DNA of 64,000 nucleotides, from NCBI RefSeq assembly GCF_027286305.1, contig NZ_CP114599.1, forward strand, positions 2,542,001 to 2,606,000, in the 5' to 3' direction. Both the position numbers and the translations under genes were made by a program. Under the pieces are notes generated by a model. It did not search any database and was not told where the DNA came from. It saw nothing but the letters and a program-made list of their open reading frames with translations. Position 1 is the stretch's first letter, and every line of letters starts with the position of its first letter. This DNA comes from Phenylobacterium sp. NIBR 498073 (GTDB lineage Bacteria; Pseudomonadota; Alphaproteobacteria; Caulobacterales; Caulobacteraceae). Positions 41,749 to 51,643 of the stretch are shown here, in pieces.

Positions 41749-43982
41749 CACATCACTCCTGCGTCTTGAGCTCTTGGCTCAGGTCCGGCGGCGGCGTCGG
41801 ACGCGCCCGGCGCCGCCGTGGGAAGTTTCAGCACTGCACGGGCCCCGCGTCCGCCCGTCGCATCGGTCAAAATCAATTCGCCGCCATGGTCTTCCAGGAT
41901 GCGCTTGACGATCGCCAGGCCCAGTCCCGTGCCCTTCTCGCGGGTCGTCACATAGGGCTCGGTCAGACGGTCGCGATCCTTGTCCGGCAGGCCGACGCCG
42001 TTGTCCTCGACGATCGCCTGCACCCCCTGCTCGTCGGCGATCAGGCGCGCGGTGATCCGGCCCTTGGGCTCGGGCTCGACGGCGACGCGCGCGGCCACGG
42101 CCTCGGCTGCGTTCTTCAGGATGTTGGTCAGCGCCTGGGCCAGCATCCGGCCGTCGGCGACCAGCGTCACGTGCGGCGTCGGGTCGAGCAGCTCGACCTC
42201 GATGTCCGGGGCGGCGACCCGCTGTGCGAACACCGCGGCGCGAACCAGTTCGGCGCCGTCCTGCGCGGCGAACTTCGGGGTGGGCATCCGGGCGAAGGAC
42301 GAGAACTCGTCGACCATCCGGCCGATCCCGTCGACCTGGCGCACAATGGTGTCGGTGCAGCGGTCGAAGGTCTCGAGATCCTCGACCGGCACGTCCTTGC
42401 GGAACTTGCGGCGCAGGCGCTCGGCCGACAGCTGGATCGGGGTGAGCGGGTTCTTGATCTCGTGGGCGATCCGGCGGGCGACATCGCGCCAGGCGGCGTT
42501 CCGCTGGGCCGAGACCAGGCGGGTGATGTCGTCGAAGGTCAGCACAAGTCCGCCTTCCGAGCGGCTGGCGCGCACGCGCAGCCGGTGGGTTTCGCGGGCC
42601 CGCGCCACGTCCACCTCCGCCTCGGACTCGCCGGCCGCGTCGGCGCGGTCGGCGATGGCGACGAACTCCGGCGCCACCTCGGCCAGCCGCCGGCCGCTGG
42701 TCTGGCCTTCGACCAGGTCGAGCAGGATGCGCGCCTGGCGGTTCACCGCCGAGATCCGCCCGTCGGCGTCCAGGCCGATCACCCCGGCCGAGACCTCGGC
42801 CAGTACGGTCTCGATGAACTGGCGACGTTCCTCGGCCTCGTCGCCGGCGCGCTTCAGCGCCGCCTGCTGGGCCTGAAGATCATGCGTCATGCTGTTGAAG
42901 GCGCGGGACAAGACGGCTAGCTCCTCGGGGTCCTCGGAGGTGTCCACCCGCACGTCGAGATCGCCGCCGGCGACCCGCCCGGCGGCCTGCACGAGCCGCC
43001 CCACCGGGGCGGAGATGGCGCTGGCCGCGCCCATGCCGAGCCACACCGCCCCGACCAGCACCAGCATCGCCGTTTCGATGTAGGAAAGCGCGAAAACCCG
43101 TTGAATTCGCGCGCGACTTTCCGCCGCCTCGCGATAGGCGGTGACCGCCCGGTCGGCCTCGTGCAGCTGGTTGACGATCCCCGCTTGCACCGGACGCGTC
43201 ACGTAGAGGTAGGCGTCGGGATAGGCGGTCAGCCGGGTCAGCGCGCGCGTCAGGTTCGGCGACACCGAGATCGACCCCTCGTCGGCGGCCGCGAAGCTGG
43301 AGGGCGGCGGCGCTTGGAAGTCGACGACCCCGACCGCCTCGGCCCGCGCCAGGATCCGCCCCTCGCGGTCGATCAGATAGGCGGCCGGAAACGCGTGGTA
43401 GGAGGCCTGATAGGCCAGGAAGTGGCTGAAGGTGACCGGGCTGACCTGCAACGCCGGGGCGGCGCGGTTCAGGTCGTTGGCCATCAGGGTCACGTGTTCC
43501 TCGACGAACTGACTTTGGTCGTCGACATAGGACCGCATCACGGTCGCCGAGTTCTCGACCACCGTCTGGACCCGCTCGGAGAACCAGTTCTCAACCCCGC
43601 GGTTGACCAGCACCGTGTAGAACAGCGCCACGACCATCGCCGGGGCGACCGCCGCCAGCGCGAACAGGGTCACGAACCGCACATGCAGCCGCGCCGCCGG
43701 GTCCACCGACCGCGCCCGCAGCATCGTCGCCACCCGGAAGCCCACCTGCGCGGCGAGCGCCAGGATCAGCACCAGGTTGAGGCCCAGGATCGCCAGGATG
43801 TTCTTGGAGGCAGGAGCCAGCGGGCCCGTCTCGGGCGGCGACGCGGCCAGCAGGATCGCCACCGCCGTGAGCACCGCGGCCAGGGCGTAGCCGCCGCCAA
43901 GCACATAGCGTGATTGCAGCGCCCGCCAGAACCGCGCGGCGGGCGTCGCGTGAGTTCCGCCATCGTGACTCAAAGACGCCAT
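41748..43982 (-). CDS. ntrY: Sensor histidine kinase NtrY
   Basis: About 744 aa. There are several N-terminal helices (about 20-130), a large periplasmic/linker part, another helix near 290-310, HAMP (APVGRLVQAAGRVAGGDLDVRVDT), PAS (VSAGVIGLDADGRISAVNRQARILL), the H-box [22 protein letters not shown], and an ATPase domain (LTNILKNAAEAV, EDNGVGLPD, GTGLGLAIVKRIL). It responds to nitrogen/redox conditions and phosphorylates NtrX. The ATG at 43982 is my choice. An in-frame GTG at 44045 would add 21 residues. Confidence 0.95.
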   Translation of the reverse strand: MASLSHDGGTHATPAARFWRALQSRYVLGGGYALAAVLTAVAILLAASPPETGPLAPASKNILAILGLNLVLILALAAQVGFRVATMLRARSVDPAARLHVRFVTLFALAAVAPAMVVALFYTVLVNRGVENWFSERVQTVVENSATVMRSYVDDQSQFVEEHVTLMANDLNRAAPALQVSPVTFSHFLAYQASYHAFPAAYLIDREGRILARAEAVGVVDFQAPPPSSFAAADEGSISVSPNLTRALTRLTAYPDAYLYVTRPVQAGIVNQLHEADRAVTAYREAAESRARIQRVFALSYIETAMLVLVGAVWLGMGAASAISAPVGRLVQAAGRVAGGDLDVRVDTSEDPEELAVLSRAFNSMTHDLQAQQAALKRAGDEAEERRQFIETVLAEVSAGVIGLDADGRISAVNRQARILLDLVEGQTSGRRLAEVAPEFVAIADRADAAGESEAEVDVARARETHRLRVRASRSEGGLVLTFDDITRLVSAQRNAAWRDVARRIAHEIKNPLTPIQLSAERLRRKFRKDVPVEDLETFDRCTDTIVRQVDGIGRMVDEFSSFARMPTPKFAAQDGAELVRAAVFAQRVAAPDIEVELLDPTPHVTLVADGRMLAQALTNILKNAAEAVAARVAVEPEPKGRITARLIADEQGVQAIVEDNGVGLPDKDRDRLTEPYVTTREKGTGLGLAIVKRILEDHGGELILTDATGGRGARAVLKLPTAAPGASDAAAGPEPRAQDAGVM

Positions 43983-44105
43983 TGCAGCGGCGACCCTAAC
44001 CAGCTGTGCCCCAAATTCAACACTGATGTTGCGCTCAGGCTTCACAGTCGCCTGACAGCCGCCTGGGGATGACAGCGCTCTGCGAGTGCGCTATCGGTGC
44101 CGGCG

Positions 44106-44201
44106 ATGATCCTCGCCACCAGCCAATATTCGTTTTGGTATTTTGGCTATTCCGATGCCGCTGGCGGAGGAAGGGGATCGCGCGACAGCACGCTGTCATA
44201 G
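44106..44201 (+). CDS. Aromatic-rich leader peptide of the DAHP synthase attenuator
   Basis: A 31-aa frame, MILATSQYSFWYFGYSDAAG then GGRGSRDSTLS, whose residues 8-15 are Y-S-F-W-Y-F-G-Y: three Tyr, two Phe and one Trp in eight codons. It precedes an intrinsic terminator by 16 bases and the DAHP synthase start by 81 bases. That is the signature of a ribosome-mediated attenuation leader sensing charged tRNATyr, tRNAPhe and tRNATrp. No strong ribosome-binding site is visible. An overlapping 64-aa frame from 44069 has no such arrangement and runs through the terminator. Confidence 0.75.
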   Translation: MILATSQYSFWYFGYSDAAGGGRGSRDSTLS

Positions 44202-44247
44202 AACGCAAGACCCACCCAGCCGCCAGCACCTGGCGGCTTTTCTTTTG
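44116..44247 (+). promoter_or_regulatory. Four-segment transcription attenuator (aromatic amino acids)
   Basis: Segment 1 ccaccagc (44116-44123), just before the aromatic codons, can pair with segment 2 gctggcgg (44160-44167) at seven of eight positions. Segment 2 can instead pair perfectly with segment 3 ccgccagc (44220-44227). Segment 3 is the left arm of the terminator agccgccag / ctggcggct (44218-44226 / 44230-44238), followed by tttctttt. Ribosome stalling at the Tyr/Phe/Trp codons would free segment 2 to form the 2:3 antiterminator. Fast translation would allow 1:2 and the terminator. Confidence 0.72.
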
Positions 44248-44282
44248 CGCCGCCGGAACCTGAAATCACCCGGAGCGCACTC

Positions 44283-45368
44283 GTGAACACCGACGACCTA
44301 CGTATCCTCGACATCAAGCCCCTCGCCTCGCCGGCGCAGGTTATGGGCGACCTGCCGGCCAGCGACGCCGTCGGCGCACTCGTGTCGGATAGCCGACAGA
44401 AGATCCACCAGATCCTGCACGGCGCCGATGACCGGCTGGTGGTGGTCATCGGTCCCTGCTCGATCCACGATCCGGTCGCGGCCATGGACTATGCGCGACG
44501 ACTGGCCGCACAGCGCGCCCGCTTCGAGGACCGGCTCGAAATCGTCATGCGGGTCTATTTCGAGAAGCCGCGCACCACCGTCGGCTGGAAGGGCCTGATC
44601 AACGACCCCCATCTCGACGGCACCTTCCGCATCGACGAGGGCCTGCCGCTGGCGCGTAAGCTGCTGCTGGAGGTCAACGCCCTCGGCCTGCCGGCCGCGG
44701 TCGAGTTCCTGGACGTGACCACGCCGCAGTACCTAGCCGACCTCGTGGCCTGGGGCGCGATCGGCGCCCGCACCACCGAGAGCCAGATCCACCGCGAGAT
44801 GGCCTCCGGCCTCTCCTGCCCGATCGGCTTCAAGAACGGCACCGACGGCAACCTGCGCATCGCCGTGGACGCGGTGAAGGCCGCCAGCCAGCCACACCAT
44901 TTCCTGGCCATCGGCAAGGACGGCCGCGCCGCCATCGCCGCCACCCGCGGCAACGACGACAGTCATGTGGTCCTGCGCGGCGGCAAGGCCCCGAACTACG
45001 ACGCCGCCGGCGTCGCCGCAGCCTGCGCTGAGCTGGCCGCCAGCGGCCTGCGCCAGAGCGTGATCATCGACGTCAGCCACGCCAACAGCGGCAAGAAGCC
45101 GGAGAACCAACCGGCTGTCACCCGCGACGTCGCCGCCCAGGTCGCCGCCGGCGACGCGCGGATCGCCGGGGTGATGATCGAGAGCCATCTGGCGGCCGGG
45201 CGCCAGGATCTCGTCGAGGGCCAGCCGCTGGTCTACGGCCAAAGCATCACGGACGGCTGCATCGACTGGGACAGCTCGGTCGAACTGCTCGAAGAGCTGG
45301 CCCTGGCGGTCGAGGCCCGCCGCCGGGTGCGCGCCGCCCAGCCGGCCGGCGAACCGGTCCAGGCCTGA
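44283..45368 (+). CDS. aroG: 3-deoxy-7-phosphoheptulonate (DAHP) synthase, class I
   Basis: 361 aa, condensing phosphoenolpyruvate and erythrose 4-phosphate, the entry to the shikimate pathway. Class I (AroFGH) motifs: VVIGPCSIHDP, RVYFEKPRTTVGWKGLINDPHLDGTF, GARTTESQIHREMASGLSCPIGFKNGTDG, VIIDVSHANSGK and GVMIESHLAAGRQ. Starts at a GTG with GGAG eight bases upstream. Which aromatic amino acid inhibits the enzyme cannot be read here, so the symbol is by family rather than isozyme. Expression appears to be governed by the upstream attenuator. A GC hairpin ends the unit. Confidence 0.95.
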   Translation: MNTDDLRILDIKPLASPAQVMGDLPASDAVGALVSDSRQKIHQILHGADDRLVVVIGPCSIHDPVAAMDYARRLAAQRARFEDRLEIVMRVYFEKPRTTVGWKGLINDPHLDGTFRIDEGLPLARKLLLEVNALGLPAAVEFLDVTTPQYLADLVAWGAIGARTTESQIHREMASGLSCPIGFKNGTDGNLRIAVDAVKAASQPHHFLAIGKDGRAAIAATRGNDDSHVVLRGGKAPNYDAAGVAAACAELAASGLRQSVIIDVSHANSGKKPENQPAVTRDVAAQVAAGDARIAGVMIESHLAAGRQDLVEGQPLVYGQSITDGCIDWDSSVELLEELALAVEARRRVRAAQPAGEPVQA

Positions 45369-45377
45369 TCGGCCAGG

Positions 45378-45405
45378 CGGGAGCGCGCACCGGGGCGCGC
45401 TCCCG
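45378..45405 (+). terminator. Terminator hairpin of the DAHP synthase gene
   Basis: Arms cgggagcgcgc (45378-45388) and gcgcgctcccg (45395-45405), a six-base loop and a moderately T-containing tail (tcgatattctcc) lie ten bases beyond the stop codon. Confidence 0.7.
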
Positions 45406-45500
45406 TCGATATTCTCCCCTCCCGCCGCCTCGGGACTTGGCGCGCCCGGCCGGTTCAGGTCTGTTGACGTCAGCTTCGCCGTCAACGACCAGGACCCGAC

Positions 45501-46727
45501 ATGGCCGATCCCCGCTCCCTGGGCTTTTGCCCCGACCGCCTCGCCAAACTCGACCGCTTCATCAGCGAAAAGTACCTGCAGCCCGGCCGCATGCCCTGCG
45601 CCCAGGTGCTGATCGTCCGCCACGGCGAGATCGCGCACGAGTTCGTCGGCGGCCAGCGCGACGTGGCCCGCGGGCTGGCCTGTGAGGCCGACACCGTCTT
45701 CCGCATCTATTCGATGACCAAGCCGATCACCTCCATCGCCTTCATGATGCTGGTCGAGGAAGGCAAGGTCGCGCTCGACGATCCGGTCCACCGTTTCATT
45801 CCGGAGTGGGCCAATCTCGGCGTCTTCAGCGCCGGGACCACCGGCGGCTTCCTGACCAAGCCGCCCGCGCGGCCGATGCAGATGGTCGACCTGCTGCGCC
45901 ATACCTCCGGCCTTACCTACGGCTTCCAGAACCGCACCAATGTCGACGCCGCCTATCGCAAGGCCGGGGTCGGCGAGATCGGCAGCACCCTGCCCCTCGA
46001 CGCCATGATCGAGGCGCTGGCCGCCCTGCCGCTGGAGTTCTCGCCCGGCGAGGCCTGGAACTACTCGGTCTCCACCGACGTGCTCGGCTACCTCGTCGGC
46101 AAGATCGCCGGCATGCCGTTCGAGCAGTTCCTGCAACAGCGAATCTTCACGCCGCTGGGCATGGCCGACACCGGCTTCCAGGTCCGCGAGGGCCAGGGCG
46201 CGCGGCTGGCCGCCTGCTACAACGCGACCCCGAAGGGCGGGCTGGACCTGCAGGACGACGCTGCGACCAGCCCCTACCTGCAGCCGCCGTCGTTCATTTC
46301 CGGCGGCGGTGGGCTCGTCTCGACCGCGGCCGACTACATGAAGTTCTGCCAGATGCTGCTGAATCGCGGCGAGTACGGCGGCGTGCAGCTCATCGCGCCC
46401 AAGACCCTCGACCTGATGACCGCCAACCATCTGCCCGACGGCAAGGACCTGACCCAGCTGTCGCGCTCGCTGTTCTCCGAGGCGACCAACGCCGGCGTGG
46501 GCTTCGGCCTAGGCTTCGCCGTGGTGCAGGACGCGCCGCGCACCCTGGTGCCGTGCAGCGACGGCGAGTTCTACTGGGGCGGCGCGGCGAGCACCGCGTT
46601 CTGGGTGGACCCGGCCGAGGACCTCTCGGTGGTGTTCATGACCCAGGTGCTGCCCTCGTCGGCCTATCCCATCCGGCGAGAGCTGCGGACCCTGGTCTAC
46701 TCGGCCCTGATCGAACCGGCCGTCTGA
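45501..46727 (+). CDS. Serine hydrolase, class C beta-lactamase/EstB-like
   Basis: 408 aa. Catalytic S-x-x-K in FRIYSMTKPITSIAFM, tyrosine motif WNYSVSTDVLGYLVGKIAGMPFEQF (Y-S-V), and the third motif YWGGAASTAFWVDP (W/HxG type) near the end. This is the EstB/family VIII carboxylesterase subset of the beta-lactamase fold. No signal peptide is apparent, suggesting a cytoplasmic esterase. It sits between the DAHP synthase and ntrC on the opposite strand to the ntr genes, with 132 bases separating it from the upstream gene. Confidence 0.9.
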   Translation: MADPRSLGFCPDRLAKLDRFISEKYLQPGRMPCAQVLIVRHGEIAHEFVGGQRDVARGLACEADTVFRIYSMTKPITSIAFMMLVEEGKVALDDPVHRFIPEWANLGVFSAGTTGGFLTKPPARPMQMVDLLRHTSGLTYGFQNRTNVDAAYRKAGVGEIGSTLPLDAMIEALAALPLEFSPGEAWNYSVSTDVLGYLVGKIAGMPFEQFLQQRIFTPLGMADTGFQVREGQGARLAACYNATPKGGLDLQDDAATSPYLQPPSFISGGGGLVSTAADYMKFCQMLLNRGEYGGVQLIAPKTLDLMTANHLPDGKDLTQLSRSLFSEATNAGVGFGLGFAVVQDAPRTLVPCSDGEFYWGGAASTAFWVDPAEDLSVVFMTQVLPSSAYPIRRELRTLVYSALIEPAV

Positions 46728-46737
46728 CCGCCGGCTG

Positions 46738-48164
<1,427 letters not shown>

Positions 48165-48168
<4 letters not shown>

Positions 48169-49286
48169 GCCGGCGTATCCTCTCCAGACGCGATCGGCAG
48201 GAGCACACGGAAGGTCGTGCGCCCCGGCTCGGATTCGAAATCGATCAGGCCGCCGTGCCCGGCGACCAGCTTGGCGACCAGGGCCAGGCCCAGGCCCGCT
48301 CCATGGGTCTTGGTGCTGACGAACGGTTGGAACAGGCTCTCGCGCAGGTGCGCGGGCACGCCTGGGCCGTTGTCCTGAATGCGAACTTCCAGCGGCGCGC
48401 CGCGCAGCACGTGCCCCTTGGCGGCGCGGACCTTCACGCCATGCCGATAGGCCGTGTGGATGGTGATCGCCCCGCGACCGTCGCCGCGCGCATGGGCGGC
48501 TTCAGCGGCGTTCTTCACCAGGTTCAGGAAGATCTGGATCAACTGGTCCTCGTCGCCATAGGCCGGCGGCAACGAGGGATCGTAGTCGTCGGTCAAGGTC
48601 AGGCCGTCGGCGACGCCGTTGGCGGCCAGCGCCTTCACCCGGTCGAGGACCTGGTGGATGTTGATCGGATGGCAGTCCGGCAGCGCGTCGTCCGAGAACG
48701 CCTCCATGCGGTCGACCAGCCGCCGGATACGGTCGGTCTCATCGACGATCAGCTGGGCCAGGGGGGCGTCCTCGGCCCGCGCCCCGGCCTTCAGCAGCTG
48801 GGCCGCGCCGCGGATGCCGGCCAGCGGATTCTTGATCTCGTGGGCCAGCATGTGGCCGAGCCCGACGATGGTCCGCAGGCCCGCCTGCTCGGCCCCGGTC
48901 CGCTCCCCGCCCAGCGCCCCGCCCTTGACGTGCAGGGTCAGCAGCACCGAGCCGTCGCCGAGCGGCGCGGCCGCGCCGTCCGCCTCGAAGGACGGATGGC
49001 CGAACAGGCTGATCTCCACGCCCCGCTCGCGGACCCGAACCCCCTCCTCCAGGGCCCGTTCGAGCAGCGAGACCAGGGCCGATCCCGGCGGCAGCGCCGC
49101 GCCGAACCGCCCTCGGGTCAGCAGCCCCAGGCCTTGCCCGAACAGCGCCTCGGCCGCCTCATTCACCGCGACCAGCGCCCCGTCGCGGCTGACCACCAGC
49201 GCCGGTTCCGGAGAGACGTCGAACGCGCTCGACTTCAGGAGCTCCAGATTCAGGCCGGACGTCGCCGCGCGGGTTTGGTTGTTCAT
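48165..49286 (-). CDS. ntrB: Nitrogen sensor kinase NtrB
   Basis: 373 aa soluble kinase. N-terminal PAS domain ([28 protein letters not shown]), H-box [25 protein letters not shown]-box/ATPase segments [26 protein letters not shown] and [18 protein letters not shown]. It is controlled by PII and phosphorylates or dephosphorylates NtrC. The order dusB-ntrB-ntrC with four-base overlaps is the standard alphaproteobacterial arrangement. Confidence 0.96.
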
Positions 49287-50290
49287 GCGGCCAGTCTCGG
49301 TTGGGGGTCACGCCACAGGGCGGCCAGGCCGGCTTCGACCTCCGCCGGATCGTCGAGCCGGCACAGCGTCGAGCGTGCGGCGCGGCGCGCCTCGGCCGTC
49401 TCCGGCCAGGGCGCATTTTCGATGTAGGAGGCCAGGTGCTTGCGGAAGATCCGCACCCCCAGCCGATCGCCGTAGAAGTTGAGGCTGTCGCGGAAGTGCT
49501 CCAGCGCGATCTCCAGCCGCCGCTCGGCCTGCGGCTCCTCGAACGTGCGCCCGGCCAGCTCGGCCTCGATCAGGGTGGCGACCCATGGCCGCCCATAGAC
49601 CCCGCGACCGACCATCACCCCGTCGGCGCCCGAGGCGGCCAGCGCCTTGCGCGCGCTGTCCCCGTCGGTGATGTCGCCATTGACGATGACGGGGATCGAG
49701 ACCGCCTCGGTCACCGACCGAACCGCGCTCCAGTCGGCGCTGTCCTTGTAGAACTGACTGCGCGTCCGCCCGTGGATCGTCACGGCGCGCGCGCCCCTGG
49801 CCTGAGCCCGAGCGGCGATGTCCGGCGCGTTCTTCGAGGCCGCGTCCCAGCCCAGCCGCATCTTCACGGTGACCGGCACGTCGACCGCATCGACTGCCGC
49901 GGCAATCAGGCTTTCGGCCAGCTCCGGCTCGCGCATCAGCGCCGAGCCCGACAACACGCCGGTCACTTCCTTGGCCGGGCAGCCGAAGTTCAGGTCGATG
50001 ATCTGAGCGCCCGCCTGGGCCGCCAGCCGCGCGCCCTCGGCCATGTGCGCCGGCTCGCGCCCGACGAGCTGGACGACCATCAGCGGCAGCCCTTCGCCCA
50101 CCGCCGCGCGCCGCACGACGTCGGGCCGGCCTTTGGAGAATTCGGCGCAGGCGACCATCTCGGTCGCGACATAGGTCGCGCCCAGTTTGCTGGCGGCCTT
50201 GCGGAACGGCAGATCGGACACGCCGGTCATCGGCGCGATCCAGGCGCGGCCGCCGACTTCCACATCCCCGATCTTGAGCACGCTGCTCAT
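49283..50290 (-). CDS. dusB: tRNA-dihydrouridine synthase B
   Basis: 335 aa FMN-dependent TIM-barrel enzyme that reduces U to D in t[18 protein letters not shown] at the N-terminus, catalytic cysteine in [48 protein letters not shown] and [10 protein letters not shown] are all canonical. First gene of the dusB-ntrB-ntrC operon, with its 3' end overlapping ntrB by four bases. Confidence 0.96.
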   Translation of the reverse strand: MSSVLKIGDVEVGGRAWIAPMTGVSDLPFRKAASKLGATYVATEMVACAEFSKGRPDVVRRAAVGEGLPLMVVQLVGREPAHMAEGARLAAQAGAQIIDLNFGCPAKEVTGVLSGSALMREPELAESLIAAAVDAVDVPVTVKMRLGWDAASKNAPDIAARAQARGARAVTIHGRTRSQFYKDSADWSAVRSVTEAVSIPVIVNGDITDGDSARKALAASGADGVMVGRGVYGRPWVATLIEAELAGRTFEEPQAERRLEIALEHFRDSLNFYGDRLGVRIFRKHLASYIENAPWPETAEARRAARSTLCRLDDPAEVEAGLAALWRDPQPRLAA

Positions 50291-50380
50291 TTTGTAATCA
50301 CCCCTACCGCCTCTGTTTTAGGCAAATTGTGCGGCGCCGTAAAGCCTAGACAGCGGGCATATGCGCCCTAAACAAGCCGC

Positions 50381-51529
50381 ATGGATTTCTCAGCCGTCAT
50401 CGTCGCCGCCGGTTCCAGCACCCGCGCCGGTCCCGGAGCACCCAAGCCCTGGCGCAGCTTGGGCGGCCGCCCCATCCTCTCCTGGTCGATCGACGCTTTT
50501 GCGGCCGCCGGCGCGCGACAGATCGTCGTGGTCGTGGCGGACGGCTGGATCGATGAGGCCGCCGAACTGCTCGAGGCGGTCGACAACTGGGCGGTCGTGC
50601 AGGGCGGCGCGACCCGGGCCGAGTCCGTGCAGGCCGGCCTGAAGGCCGTCACCGGGCCCGCCGATACGCCGGTCCTGATCCACGACGCCGCCCGCCCCTT
50701 GCTGAACGGCGCGCACATCGAGGCCTTGCTGGCGGCGCTCGCCGACGCCGACGGCGCCGTGCCCGCCCTGCCGATGGCCGATACGCTCAAGCGCGGAACC
50801 GGCGGCGTGGTCTCCGAGACAGTGCCGCGCGAGGGCCTGTGGCGCGCCCAGACGCCCCAGGCGTTCCGCCTGTCGACGCTGACCGACGCCTATGGCGCCT
50901 GGCCGGCCGACGCCGAGCCGACCGACGACGCCGCCGTGGTCGAACGCGCCGGCGGCAAGGTGGCGATCACGCCTGGCGACCCGCGGCTGATGAAACTGAC
51001 TTATCCGGAGGACTTCGCCATGGCTGAGCAACTGGCGGGCGGCGCGCGTATCACCCGTATCGGCCAGGGCGTGGACGCGCACCGCTGGGGCCCGGGCGAA
51101 GCCGTCTGGCTATGCGGGGTGAAGATCGAGCACGACCAGACCCTGATCGGCCATTCCGACGCCGACGCCGGGCTGCACGCCCTGACCGACGCGATCCTCG
51201 GCGCCATCGGCGAAGGCGACATCGGCGAGCACTTCCCGCCGTCCGATCCGCAATGGAAGGGCGCGGCCTCCGACAGGTTCCTGCTGCACGCGGTCGAAAT
51301 CCTGACGAACAAGGGCGGCCGGATCATCAACGCCGACGTGACGCTCGTCTGCGAGCGGCCCAAGATCCGCCCCCACCGCGACGCCATGCGCGAGCGCTTG
51401 GCGCAGCTGCTAGGCGTGCCGCTCGACCGCGTCAGCGTGAAGGCCACCACCACCGAGGGCATGGGCTTCACCGGCCGCCAGGAGGGCCTGCTGGCCCAGG
51501 CGATCGTGGCCGTCGAGACCCACGCCTAG
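50381..51529 (+). CDS. ispDF: Bifunctional IspD/IspF (MEP isoprenoid pathway)
   Basis: 382 aa fusion. Residues 1-225 are IspD, 2-C-methyl-D-erythritol 4-phosphate cytidylyltransferase (IVAAGSSTRAGPGAPKPWRSLGG, LIHDAARPL). From about 228 is IspF, 2,4-cyclodiphosphate synthase (IGQGVDAHRWGPGEAVWLCGVKIEHDQTLIGHSDADAGLHALTDAILG, GDIGEHFPP, KATTTEGMGFTGRQEG). The metal ligands DxH and the downstream His are present. Such fusions are common in alphaproteobacteria. It is divergent from dusB by 90 bases. Confidence 0.97.
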   Translation: MDFSAVIVAAGSSTRAGPGAPKPWRSLGGRPILSWSIDAFAAAGARQIVVVVADGWIDEAAELLEAVDNWAVVQGGATRAESVQAGLKAVTGPADTPVLIHDAARPLLNGAHIEALLAALADADGAVPALPMADTLKRGTGGVVSETVPREGLWRAQTPQAFRLSTLTDAYGAWPADAEPTDDAAVVERAGGKVAITPGDPRLMKLTYPEDFAMAEQLAGGARITRIGQGVDAHRWGPGEAVWLCGVKIEHDQTLIGHSDADAGLHALTDAILGAIGEGDIGEHFPPSDPQWKGAASDRFLLHAVEILTNKGGRIINADVTLVCERPKIRPHRDAMRERLAQLLGVPLDRVSVKATTTEGMGFTGRQEGLLAQAIVAVETHA

Positions 51530-51590
51530 CCCCTGTCCCGATTGGCTTGAATCAAGCGCACCGGGATGCACAGGGTCGATTGTTTGAGTT

Positions 51591-51643
51591 TAGAGCCCTT
51601 CTTCCCCACTCACGATGATCCATCGTGAGTGGGAAGGGCTCTA
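51591..51643. terminator. Long inverted repeat between convergent genes
   Basis: Outer arms tagagccctt (51591-51600) and aagggctcta (51634-51643) are perfect. After a four-base bulge, inner arms cccactcacgatg (51605-51617) and catcgtgagtggg (51621-51633) are also perfect, with an atc loop, giving 23 bp of stem. The stop codon of the leftward gene (51641-51643) is inside the right arm. It probably terminates both ispDF and the convergent gene. The flanking segment 51541-51590 looks repeat-like, so it may belong to a dispersed palindromic family. Confidence 0.65.

Noticed and set aside
44069..44263. 64-aa plus-strand frame before the DAHP synthase as the leader gene
   Set aside because: It reads through the terminator, and its aromatic residues are less clustered. 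The overlapping 31-aa frame at 44106 fits attenuation far better.
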